Shown here: one piece after another, positions 1-4,909 of the stretch
Layout of the letters: each line of letters starts with the position of its first letter
Numbering within the stretch: position 1 is the first letter of the stretch
Assembly (NCBI GenBank): GCA_030044375.1
Contig: JASHVX010000092.1
Span: forward strand, 1-6,592
Source: Nitrososphaerales archaeon
GTDB taxonomy: Archaea; Thermoproteota; Nitrososphaeria; Nitrososphaerales; Gagatemarchaeaceae
Reading direction: 5' to 3'
Length of the DNA stretch: 6,592 nucleotides
Position numbers and translations under genes: made by a program
The notes under the pieces: generated by a model
Told to the model about the DNA's origin: nothing
Database searches by the model: none
The model's input: the letters and a program-made list of their open reading frames with translations, nothing else

Positions 1-372
1 CGAGGCCGCCAGGTCCTCGGCGTATTCGCCCGCGGCCTCGTCAGTCTCTCCAAACGAGTGGTGCTCTGAGAGGTATCCGACCTCCTCGGGGTTGGAGGGT
101 ATCGCGAGCCCTATGGAGGCGGCTATCAGCCTGTGGTCTTCGTTCGTCGAGTTCCTCGCCAGGACAAGGAACACGACCTCGCCCGGCTTCAGCAGGCCGA
201 CCCCCTGCTCCCTGGAGATCTTCGTGCACTTGGGGGGTATTATGCTCGAGACGCTCACCAGGTTGTATCTGCTTATGCCTGCGTCTCTCAGGGCCTCTTC
301 GAAGGACGCGAGGTTCTCCTTGTTCCGCCCGACTCCTTTTGTCAGAAAATAGTTCTTCGGGACCAGGTCCAC
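1..372 (-). CDS. pdaD: Pyruvoyl-dependent arginine decarboxylase, N-terminal 124 codons (cut by window edge)
   Basis: The product converts arginine to agmatine, which archaea use for polyamines and for agmatidine in tRNA-Ile2. It is a cytosolic enzyme made as a proenzyme that cleaves itself. The family signature is visible. [12 protein letters not shown] lies at residues 4-15. [11 protein letters not shown] lies at 37-47, where cleavage is expected between Ser42 and Ser43, turning Ser43 into the pyruvoyl cofactor. [15 protein letters not shown] (60-74) and [12 protein letters not shown] (81-92) follow. Glu103 in [10 protein letters not shown] (101-110) is the likely counterpart of the catalytic Glu of the Methanocaldococcus enzyme. 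Family members are about 150-190 residues, so 30-60 residues are missing to the left. There is no in-frame ATG near the N terminus. GTG at 372 was chosen because conserved sequence begins there and a TATA-like element is centred 28 bp upstream. The gene is divergent from the ABC exporter. The family call is secure; the start is fairly secure. Confidence 0.93.
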   Translation of the reverse strand, partial: MDLVPKNYFLTKGVGRNKENLASFEEALRDAGISRYNLVSVSSIIPPKCTKISREQGVGLLKPGEVVFLVLARNSTNEDHRLIAASIGLAIPSNPEEVGYLSEHHSFGETDEAAGEYAEDLAAS

Positions 373-396
373 GCCTGGGCCGCCCCCGATGGGCCC

Positions 397-403
397 TTCT
401 AAA
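397..403 (-). promoter_or_regulatory. TATA-like element of pdaD
   Basis: On the minus strand this reads TTTAGAA, the most AT-rich spot before pdaD. Its centre (400) is 28 bp from the GTG at 372, the usual archaeal TATA-to-start-site distance, so the mRNA would begin at or very near the start codon. No Shine-Dalgarno at normal spacing is needed. It was found by eye from composition and spacing. Confidence 0.5.
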
Positions 404-416
404 CATCGCGCCGGCT

Positions 417-430
417 CCGACTCGGGTCGG
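417..430. repeat. Small inverted repeat in the pdaD/ABC divergent promoter region
   Basis: CCGAC-TCGG-GTCGG is a perfect 5-bp-arm inverted repeat lying between the two divergent TATA-like elements, upstream of both. That position would suit a regulator acting on either gene. In DNA this GC-rich a 5-bp arm can occur by chance. The rest of 373-498 holds the two promoters, the palindromes CCGCGCGG (478-485) and CTTCGAAG (488-495) just before the ABC start, and nothing else recognisable. Confidence 0.25.
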
Positions 431-465
431 GACGGGAAGCGTCGCCGGCCGCCTGAAGGACAAGC

Positions 466-473
466 TTCTAAAA
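466..473 (+). promoter_or_regulatory. TATA-like element of the ABC exporter operon
   Basis: TTCTAAAA is the only AT-rich run in the GC-rich leader of the ATPase gene. It is centred about 29 bp before the TTG at 499, which fits a leaderless or nearly leaderless transcript. The octamer CTTCTAAA at 465-472 also occurs at 396-403, where its complement forms the pdaD element. Confidence 0.55.
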
Positions 474-498
474 CGCCCCGCGCGGCGCTTCGAAGAAG

Positions 499-1422
499 TT
501 GGCCAGCGGAGAACTGTCTTGCAAGGGCCTCACCAAGGTCTACTCTGCGTCCAACGGCCGGAAGGCGCTCGACTCGGTCGACGTCCGAATACCTTCCAGG
601 GGGATCTTCTCGCTGATAGGCATGAACGGGGCCGGAAAGACGACGCTCGTCAGGATCCTCGCGACCCAGCTCGAGCCGACATCGGGCGCCGCATCGATCG
701 ACGGGATAGACGTGGTCTCGCAGGCCGCGAGGCTGAGGGAGCGCATCGCGACCGTCCCGCAGGAGGCGAGGACCGTCCCCTGGATGACGCCGAAGCAGAC
801 CGTGCTCTCATATCTCATGTGGAGGGGCACCTCGTACGCCGACGCGAGCGCCAAGGCGTCGGAGGTGCTTGGCAGGGTCGGGCTCGGGCAGCAGGAGAAC
901 GTGCTCACGAGGCGCCTGTCCGGAGGGATGAAGAGGAAGACCCTGGTGGCCACCGTCCTGGCGTCCGAGGCCGACATCGTGTTCCTCGACGAGCCCACGA
1001 CGGGCCTCGACCCGATATCCAGGAAGGAGCTCTGGGCGTACCTGGGCACCCTCGCCAAGGACCGGTTCGTCATTCTCACCACGCACTATCTGGAGGAGGC
1101 GGAGGAGCTCGCAAGCTGCATCGGGATAATGCACATGGGGCGGCTCGTGGGCCTGGGTTCGCTCGACGACCTGCGGGCGTCGGTGAAGCAGCAGTACAGC
1201 ATACGCATATCGGCCGGGAGCGCAGTCCCTGAGGTCAAGGAGGGCGCGGTCACAAGGTCGCGGTCGGGCGAGGCCCAGATACTCACCACCGAGGCCGAGG
1301 CCTACGGACTGTCGAGGCTGCTCCTCGACGCGGGGGCCAAGTTCTCGATGAGCAAGATCTCCCTCGACGACATATTCTTCCATCTGGTCAACCGAGGAGA
1401 CGACGAGGTGAGCCGGCGCTGA
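499..1422 (+). CDS. ABC-2 type transporter ATP-binding protein (DrrA/CcmA-like)
   Basis: This is the ATPase subunit of a two-gene exporter. It sits on the cytoplasmic face of the membrane and powers the permease that follows. All motifs are present: Walker A GMNGAGKT (41-48), Q-loop Gln89 in VPQE, signature LSGGM (141-145), Walker B IVFLDEP (161-167), D-loop GLDP (170-173) and switch His197 in [14 protein letters not shown]-terminal extension of about 90 residues is typical of the DrrA group. The 307-residue length is normal. An in-frame stop (TAA, 469-471) lies 30 bp upstream and the first in-frame ATG falls inside Walker A, so the TTG at 499 is the only plausible start; the TATA spacing agrees. 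The stop overlaps the start proposed for the permease. The substrate is unknown: drug, lipid, polysaccharide and peptide export are all possible for this group. Confidence 0.93.
   Translation: MASGELSCKGLTKVYSASNGRKALDSVDVRIPSRGIFSLIGMNGAGKTTLVRILATQLEPTSGAASIDGIDVVSQAARLRERIATVPQEARTVPWMTPKQTVLSYLMWRGTSYADASAKASEVLGRVGLGQQENVLTRRLSGGMKRKTLVATVLASEADIVFLDEPTTGLDPISRKELWAYLGTLAKDRFVILTTHYLEEAEELASCIGIMHMGRLVGLGSLDDLRASVKQQYSIRISAGSAVPEVKEGAVTRSRSGEAQILTTEAEAYGLSRLLLDAGAKFSMSKISLDDIFFHLVNRGDDEVSRR
1405..1411 (+). promoter_or_regulatory. Shine-Dalgarno that decides the permease start
   Basis: GAGGTGA matches the archaeal anti-Shine-Dalgarno at the 16S rRNA 3' end over seven bases. The next codon at good spacing (7 nt) in the permease frame is CTG at 1419. 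The first ATG in that frame, at 1476, is 64 nt away and has no comparable site. This is the strongest ribosome-binding site in the window and lies inside the end of the ATPase gene, as expected for translational coupling. Confidence 0.65.
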
Positions 1423-2159
1423 AGCCCTGGGGCAGGCAGGTCGTCGCGTCGATCCTGGTCAACTCGATCTACGAGATGAAGAATTACCCAGTGGTCCTGA
1501 TCAACACGGTGCTGTCGCCGCTGTCCTTCCTCCTGCTGATCGCCTTCGTGACGAAGGGGCAGCTGCTGCCCGACGCCATCGAGGGCGGCTTCATCATGAG
1601 CATGTTCAACAGCGGCACGTCGCTGCAGGGAGACCTTGCCCACCTGAAGAACGACTTCAAGCTCCAGGACATGGTAGTCAGCTCCCCGACCTCGCCGGCC
1701 GCGTACGTCACCGGGATGGCGCTGGCCGAGGTGATATACTCGACACCGGCGCTCGCCGTGCTCACCGTCCTTGCGGCCATCTACATCCACCCCGGGCCGC
1801 TTCAGGTCCTGGAGCTGGTCAGCGTCTTCCTCTTGATGTTTCTGACCTCCATAGCCATCGGCTACACCCTCTCCACCTTCTCCAGCGACATCGTGCAGAG
1901 CTTCGCCTTCTCCAGGCTCATCTCCACTCTGTTCTCGACCCTGCCGCCAGTGTACTACCCGATCACCTACATCCCGCTGCCGTTCAGGTACGCGGCCTAT
2001 CTCTCGCCTACCACCTACGCGGCAGAGATCTCCCAGAGCGCGACCGGGCTCCTCTCCCTCTCGACGGCGGGGACCGCCCTCGCATGGGTGGTGCTCCTTG
2101 TGACCACCGCGATCCTGGCCGTGGTCGCGGCGAAGAAGGCAAGGTGGCGCGAGGTATGA
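1419..2159 (+). CDS. ABC-2 type transporter permease, probable CTG start
   Basis: This is the membrane subunit paired with the preceding ATPase. From the proposed start it has 246 residues and about six helices (roughly 25-45, 52-70, 95-122, 130-152, 160-180 and 217-239). The loop with LPPVYYPITYIPLP (175-188) before the last helices is characteristic of ABC-2 permeases. The N terminus [20 protein letters not shown] is the short amphipathic segment such proteins carry before helix 1. Starting at the ATG of 1476 would remove most of it and leave 227 residues. No ATG, GTG or TTG lies in frame between about 1380 and 1475. The CTG at 1419 has a strong Shine-Dalgarno at 7 nt, and its CTGA overlaps the ATPase stop exactly as ATGA overlaps do. 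The family is clear; the CTG start is inference. Confidence 0.88.
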   Translation: MKPWGRQVVASILVNSIYEMKNYPVVLINTVLSPLSFLLLIAFVTKGQLLPDAIEGGFIMSMFNSGTSLQGDLAHLKNDFKLQDMVVSSPTSPAAYVTGMALAEVIYSTPALAVLTVLAAIYIHPGPLQVLELVSVFLLMFLTSIAIGYTLSTFSSDIVQSFAFSRLISTLFSTLPPVYYPITYIPLPFRYAAYLSPTTYAAEISQSATGLLSLSTAGTALAWVVLLVTTAILAVVAAKKARWREV

Positions 2160-2260
2160 TGCAAGAACTCGACAGCAAGCTGCAAGACCTGGACGCAATC
2201 CTGGGAGAAACCCAGGTTTCGGAGGCGGCGCACTCCGAAGCCGCCGTTCAAATGGATTGA
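2156..2260 (+). CDS. Possible 34-residue small protein coupled to the ABC operon
   Basis: A short frame starts at ATG 2156 in an ATGA overlap with the permease stop and ends at TGA 2258-2260. AAGGTGG (2141-2147) lies 8 nt upstream as a candidate ribosome-binding site. The product would be acidic, with an amphipathic leucine-rich stretch, QELDSKLQDLDAILGE (residues 3-18), that could form one helix, and an Ala/Glu-rich tail. It has no signal or membrane segment. I do not recognise a family. G or C occupies about two thirds of third codon positions, visibly less than in its neighbours. The second half of the frame is filled with inverted repeats that may be the real function of this DNA. It may therefore be a small partner of the exporter or a chance frame. 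Confidence 0.38.
   Translation: MMQELDSKLQDLDAILGETQVSEAAHSEAAVQMD
2200..2216 (+). terminator. Hairpin with short T run after the ABC operon
   Basis: CCTGGG-AGAAA-CCCAGG is a perfect 6-bp stem with a 5-nt purine loop, followed directly by TTT (2217-2219). It lies 41 nt past the permease stop and would fit a transcript end for the ABC operon. Archaeal termination depends mainly on the T run, and this one is short. If the 34-residue frame is real, the hairpin lies inside it. Confidence 0.35.
2218..2245. repeat. Two interleaved inverted repeats
   Basis: Four 6-mers follow in the order A-B-A'-B': TTCGGA (2218-2223), GGCGGC (2224-2229), a 4-nt spacer, TCCGAA (2234-2239) and GCCGCC (2240-2245). 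A pairs perfectly with A' and B with B'. With no linker between A and B or between A' and B', both stems cannot form together as a pseudoknot. In RNA these would be alternative hairpins; in DNA they could be half-sites for protein binding. Confidence 0.5.
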
Positions 2261-2273
2261 ACGCCGCGTTCAA
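2246..2273. promoter_or_regulatory. Overlapping palindromes upstream of the DUF4382 gene (candidate operator)
   Basis: GTTCAA (2246-2251), TTGAAC (2257-2262) and GTTCAA (2268-2273) alternate with 5-bp spacers, giving two overlapping palindromes that share the middle arm. The right one, TTGAACGC-C-GCGTTCAA (2257-2273), is perfect over 8-bp arms. A further GTTCAA at 2282-2287 is part of the TATA-like element, and GTTCAAAT occurs twice (2246 and 2282). The array ends 40 bp before the DUF4382 start, next to the expected BRE, a normal place for an archaeal regulator to bind. No regulator gene is in the window. Confidence 0.5.
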
Positions 2274-2282
2274 TCTGGCTCG

Positions 2283-2289
2283 TTCAAAT
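2283..2289 (+). promoter_or_regulatory. TATA-like element of the DUF4382 gene
   Basis: TTCAAAT is centred 27 bp before the ATG at 2313, the usual archaeal distance for a leaderless transcript. No Shine-Dalgarno precedes the gene. The element forms part of a GTTCAAAT repeat that also occurs in the palindrome array just upstream. Confidence 0.5.
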
Positions 2290-2312
2290 CGCCGCCCTGA
2301 GACGTCTATGGC

Positions 2313-3515
2313 ATGAGCAGCAGAAAGCAAGTCGTCTCGGCGGCGGCTGTCGGCCTGATACTGGCAGTCTCAATGATCGCCGCGGCGGCTTACTTCACAA
2401 GCGCCAACCTATCGTCGACTTCCACTTCGGGCACCGGTGCCACCACCGGCGCCGAGGGGCCCGGAACACTGGATGTCCTGCTGACCGACCCGCCCAACGT
2501 CCCGGCGGGGGTCACAGCCGTCTACATCACCTACAGTAACGTCGCCGTCCACGTAAGCGGCGCGGGCAACCAGAGCGGGTGGACAGAGTCCAACACCACT
2601 GGGACCATAGACCTCATGCAGGCAGTCAACGTCAGCACGACCATAGCAGCCATAAAGGTCAGCGCCGGAGTCTACAACGCCCTGAGGTTCAACATCTCAT
2701 CGGCCTTGGTGACCTTCGGCGGCGCGAACTACACGGCGTTCGTCCCCAAAGCGCTGCTGACCGTGCCCATCCCAGGCGGGATAGAGGTCAACTCGACTAG
2801 CTCGAGCGCGGAGGTCATCGACACCTCGCCCACCGTGGTGAACATAGGCAGCGGCTCGACGCTGGAATTCATCATCAGCGTCGCGGCCTCCTGCTTCCAG
2901 GTGCCGCCCAGCCAAGTCACCTCCAGCTGGTCGAGGGCGGGGTTCACCTTCGCCATCGCCAACGCAGCTTGGTGGCTCCGAATAGAGCAGGGCGCGTCGA
3001 ACCTGACCATAACAAGCGCCTCGATCTCAGCGGACGGGCTTTCGCTGACGGTCGGTGACACAGGGTCCTCCTCGACGAACATCACGGCCATCGTCGTCAC
3101 CCCGGAGTCCTACTCATGCAGCATCCAACCGGTGACCTCGACGACCACCACTACCACCACCGCCGACAGCGGTGGCCCCATGGTAGGGGCCGGAGACCGC
3201 ATGCAAGTCCCGCTCTGCCTGACGGGATCTGCGGTGTTCCTGGTGGAGGGAAACGGGACCCTGGTCTCAGTGAAAGGGCTCGTCCGGGACATCACCACCC
3301 TCAGCCTGAACCCATCGTCCTCGGTGTGGTCGACCTTCGGCCATGACGGGCTGACGATAGCGGGCGGGGGAACGGCGACTCTGACCTACGCCGGCGGGAC
3401 CTACTTCGGGTTCCCGGCGCTGGGCCTTGGCACAGGGGTCGTCTCGGGCGACAGCTATGTCGTGGCCGTGATAGGCACCGACTCCGTGGCGCAGACTACA
3501 GTGGTGGCCTCGTAG
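2313..3515 (+). CDS. Secreted or membrane-anchored DUF4382 domain protein
   Basis: This is an exported protein of unknown function, probably on the cell surface. Residues 6-28 form a hydrophobic signal or anchor helix after a short positive N terminus. A Ser/Thr/Gly linker (33-48) follows. The DUF4382 domain spans about 51-215, with GTLDVLLTDPP (51-61), YSNVAVHVSG (74-83), GWTESNTTGTIDLM (89-102) and SAGVYNALRFNIS (117-129). Residues 226-265 resemble the first half of a CARDB-like beta domain. A T-rich tract (276-283) interrupts it, and 315-400 (TLTYAGG, then VVSGDSYVVAVIG) looks like the remainder. There are about ten N-x-S/T sequons, consistent with surface N-glycosylation. Four Cys (194, 269, 302 and the region around them show three clearly) may form disulfides. 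The start at ATG 2313 is supported by the signal helix and TATA spacing. It appears to be transcribed alone. Confidence 0.85.
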   Translation: MSSRKQVVSAAAVGLILAVSMIAAAAYFTSANLSSTSTSGTGATTGAEGPGTLDVLLTDPPNVPAGVTAVYITYSNVAVHVSGAGNQSGWTESNTTGTIDLMQAVNVSTTIAAIKVSAGVYNALRFNISSALVTFGGANYTAFVPKALLTVPIPGGIEVNSTSSSAEVIDTSPTVVNIGSGSTLEFIISVAASCFQVPPSQVTSSWSRAGFTFAIANAAWWLRIEQGASNLTITSASISADGLSLTVGDTGSSSTNITAIVVTPESYSCSIQPVTSTTTTTTTADSGGPMVGAGDRMQVPLCLTGSAVFLVEGNGTLVSVKGLVRDITTLSLNPSSSVWSTFGHDGLTIAGGGTATLTYAGGTYFGFPALGLGTGVVSGDSYVVAVIGTDSVAQTTVVAS

Positions 3516-3572
3516 GCCACCCTCCCCTCATTTCCGAGCTCGCTCAGCAGCGTGTCAAGACCTACAGGTTCA

Positions 3573-3589
3573 CATGACTCGAAGTCATG
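3573..3589. promoter_or_regulatory. Perfect 17-bp palindrome abutting a TATA element (candidate operator)
   Basis: CATGACT-CGA-AGTCATG has perfect 7-bp arms and ends one base before the TATA-like CTTAAAT, covering the expected BRE. A protein bound here would directly affect TFB/TBP recruitment at the promoter of the four-helix membrane protein. The ATG inside its right arm (3587) is in frame with that gene but is better explained as operator DNA than as a start codon. Confidence 0.6.
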
Positions 3590-3596
3590 CTTAAAT
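3590..3596 (+). promoter_or_regulatory. TATA element of the four-helix membrane protein gene
   Basis: CTTAAAT is a good archaeal TATA match, centred 27 bp before the ATG at 3620. It lies downstream of the ATG at 3587, so a transcript from this promoter cannot include that codon. This fixes 3620 as the start. Confidence 0.65.
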
Positions 3597-3619
3597 CGCA
3601 ACCCCTTGCGAAGGGGGCG

Positions 3620-4096
3620 ATGCAGGCTGGAGCTGGCGAGAAGCGCGCTAGGTATCTGAAAGCGACGCGAGTCGCCGCCATGGCGATGCTCGCCGGGCTC
3701 TTCATCGAATACCTTCTGGGCATGTACGTCAACCTTTACGCAGACCTGCCGGTCGGCATCTCTAACTTCTCCGGGTCCTATCCCGGGCAGAGCGTCGTGG
3801 TCTCCCACATGCTGTTCGGATACGTCCTCGGGGTCGTAGCCGTGGTGACGCTCATCCTCTCGGCACTGTCCAAGGAAGGGAGCCTGATAGCTCTCGGCAC
3901 CCTCGGCGGTGTCTGCATACTGGGGGCCGGCGTCGCCGGGATATACTTCTCGTTCGCTACCCACTTCTCGAACAACGCATACTCATTCACCATGGCCGTC
4001 CTATTTCTCCTGGCGTCGATATTCTACGGGAACGTGCTCCAAATAGCGAGGACCTCGCTCAAAGGCCACACGGCGCTTCCGCCTCCAACCGTGTAG
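3620..4096 (+). CDS. Four-helix integral membrane protein, function unknown
   Basis: I do not recognise a named family. The 158-residue product has a positively charged N terminus (EKRARYLKATR, 7-17), then four hydrophobic segments at about 18-37, 60-82, 88-110 and 120-140, and a short cytoplasmic-looking tail ending in PPPTV. Notable residues are the EYLLGMYVNLY motif at the end of helix 1 (30-40), His63 at the start of helix 2 (VSHMLFGYVLG), and THFSNNAYSF (114-123) before helix 4. Paired helix-end histidines occur in haem-binding four-helix proteins such as the cytochrome b561 and haem A synthase folds, but this is only a resemblance. ATG 3620 was chosen over the in-frame ATG 3587 because the latter lies in the operator, upstream of the TATA box. 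The gene is single, between two surface-protein genes. Confidence 0.8.
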   Translation: MQAGAGEKRARYLKATRVAAMAMLAGLFIEYLLGMYVNLYADLPVGISNFSGSYPGQSVVVSHMLFGYVLGVVAVVTLILSALSKEGSLIALGTLGGVCILGAGVAGIYFSFATHFSNNAYSFTMAVLFLLASIFYGNVLQIARTSLKGHTALPPPTV

Positions 4097-4160
4097 GGTC
4101 GTAGACGCTGAACGCGAGAAACCGCGCAATCGCCCCGGAAGCCTGTAAATCTCTCAACGC

Positions 4161-4167
4161 TTATTAG
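4161..4167 (+). promoter_or_regulatory. TATA-like element of the pilin-leader protein gene
   Basis: TTATTAG is centred 32 bp before the ATG at 4196, giving an expected leader of about five bases. GGACCTTGAAGTCC (4169-4182), a near-palindrome, and CGCT-CCA-AGCG (4185-4195) lie between it and the ATG and could be operators near the transcription start. The rest of 4097-4160 shows nothing recognisable. Confidence 0.45.
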
Positions 4168-4195
4168 TGGACCTTGAAGTCCCTCGCTCCAAGCG

Positions 4196-4876
4196 ATGCA
4201 AGTAGAGAGGAAGGGCGTCAGCACCGTCATCGCCGTGGTGATAGTGCTTGTCATACTGATAGTCGCAGTTGTCGGCATCTACTTCGGAGTGGTCGCTCCC
4301 TCTGGGAAGACAACCACGTCGACAACGTCGAGCTCCGTTTCGTCTTCGACGACCTCGTCGAGCTCGACGACGTCGCCTACCAGCTCGACCACCTCCAGCA
4401 CGAGTTCGAGCAGCTCGTCCTCCGCAAGCACGTCGACCACGCCGGTCTCAAGCAGCTCGTCCTCACTGAGCACGTCAACTACGCCGATCTCGACGAGCCA
4501 GTCGAGCAAGGAGTCGACGGGGGTCGCGACGACCTTGGAGTACGCTTGCCAGACCGTGACGAGCACGACCGTCTATCCTCCGACGACCTCGACAGAATCG
4601 CTGGTCGAGACCGCGACCACCGAGACGGTCACGGCGACGACATACACCGTGCAGGCGACCACAGAGACGATCTCTCCTTACACGTTGGCATGCTACACGT
4701 TCTCGGGCACCACATACACCGAGTCCCCAACCAGCTACACCGAGACGGCGACGTCCTACACCATCTCAGGGCTCACGATCACCTACGCTACCACTACGGT
4801 GGCTCAGTCGACCTCGACCTACACGTCGACCATCCTCACCTACACGGTAACCACAGTCACCACGACTCAAGGATAG
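4196..4876 (+). CDS. Pilin-type-leader, Ser/Thr-rich surface protein
   Basis: The N terminus MQVERKG-VSTVIAVVIVLVI has the form of an archaeal class III signal peptide: a short charged leader, a Lys-Gly cleavage site (6-7) for a PibD/EppA-like peptidase, and a hydrophobic helix to about residue 33. The mature protein could therefore enter a type IV pilus-like structure or be anchored in the membrane. Residues 39-104 are almost pure Ser/Thr (57 of 66) with no charged residue, likely an O-glycosylated stalk. It contains a 14-residue repeat (72-85 and 86-99). Residues 105-226 are Thr/Tyr/Val/Ile-rich, with alternating patterns such as TSYTETATSYT that suggest beta strands, and two Cys in similar contexts (YAC118 and LAC166). 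There are no further charged clusters. The frame is set by the leader; overlapping frames are artefacts of TCG/ACG-rich DNA. The exact function is unknown. Confidence 0.8.
   Translation: MQVERKGVSTVIAVVIVLVILIVAVVGIYFGVVAPSGKTTTSTTSSSVSSSTTSSSSTTSPTSSTTSSTSSSSSSSASTSTTPVSSSSSSLSTSTTPISTSQSSKESTGVATTLEYACQTVTSTTVYPPTTSTESLVETATTETVTATTYTVQATTETISPYTLACYTFSGTTYTESPTSYTETATSYTISGLTITYATTTVAQSTSTYTSTILTYTVTTVTTTQG
4409..4492 (+). repeat. Tandem 42-bp repeat, two copies
   Basis: Units 4409-4450 and 4451-4492 match at 34 of 42 positions; the first 14 bases (AGCAGCTCGTCCTC) are identical. They encode SSSSSASTSTTPVS and SSSSSLSTSTTPIS in the Ser/Thr stalk. Several differences are synonymous, which suggests an old in-frame duplication under selection for composition. 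Confidence 0.7.
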
Positions 4877-4889
4877 TTCTCGTAGACTG

Positions 4890-4909
4890 GGACCTGCTGG
4901 CACAGGCCC
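4890..4909. terminator. Hairpin between convergent genes
   Basis: GGACCTG-CTGGCA-CAGGCCC can pair over seven positions with one A/C mismatch. It lies in the 33-bp gap between the stop of the Ser/Thr-rich protein and the stop of the convergent FTR1-like gene. A shared transcript end would be expected here. There is no T run on either strand, so support is weak. Confidence 0.22.

Noticed and set aside
41..463. Minus-strand frame of about 140 codons starting with an ATG at 463 or 407
   Set aside because: It overlaps pdaD in another frame. The pdaD frame carries the full pyruvoyl decarboxylase signature.
339..1232. Long + strand frame (about 297 codons) over the ATPase gene
   Set aside because: It is Arg/Gly/Ala-rich shadow sequence. 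The overlapping frame contains every ABC ATPase motif in order.
2218..2245. H-type RNA pseudoknot formed by the interleaved repeats
   Set aside because: The connecting loops between A and B and between A' and B' have zero length, too short to span 6-bp stems. Alternative hairpins or DNA half-sites are more likely.
1302..2330. Minus-strand frame of about 342 codons opposite the permease
   Set aside because: It has Arg/Glu/His-rich antisense composition typical of high-GC shadows, and the plus strand encodes a clear six-helix permease.
3587..3619. Upstream in-frame ATG for the four-helix protein
   Set aside because: It falls in the right arm of a perfect palindrome and upstream of the TATA element, so it should not be in the mRNA.
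3455..3964. Minus-strand frame of about 169 codons
   Set aside because: It lies opposite the four-helix protein and the end of the DUF4382 gene and has no recognisable domain.
4409..4492. Repeats as a CRISPR-like or other repeat array
   Set aside because: There are only two diverged 42-bp units without spacers, fully explained as a coding duplication in the Ser/Thr stalk.
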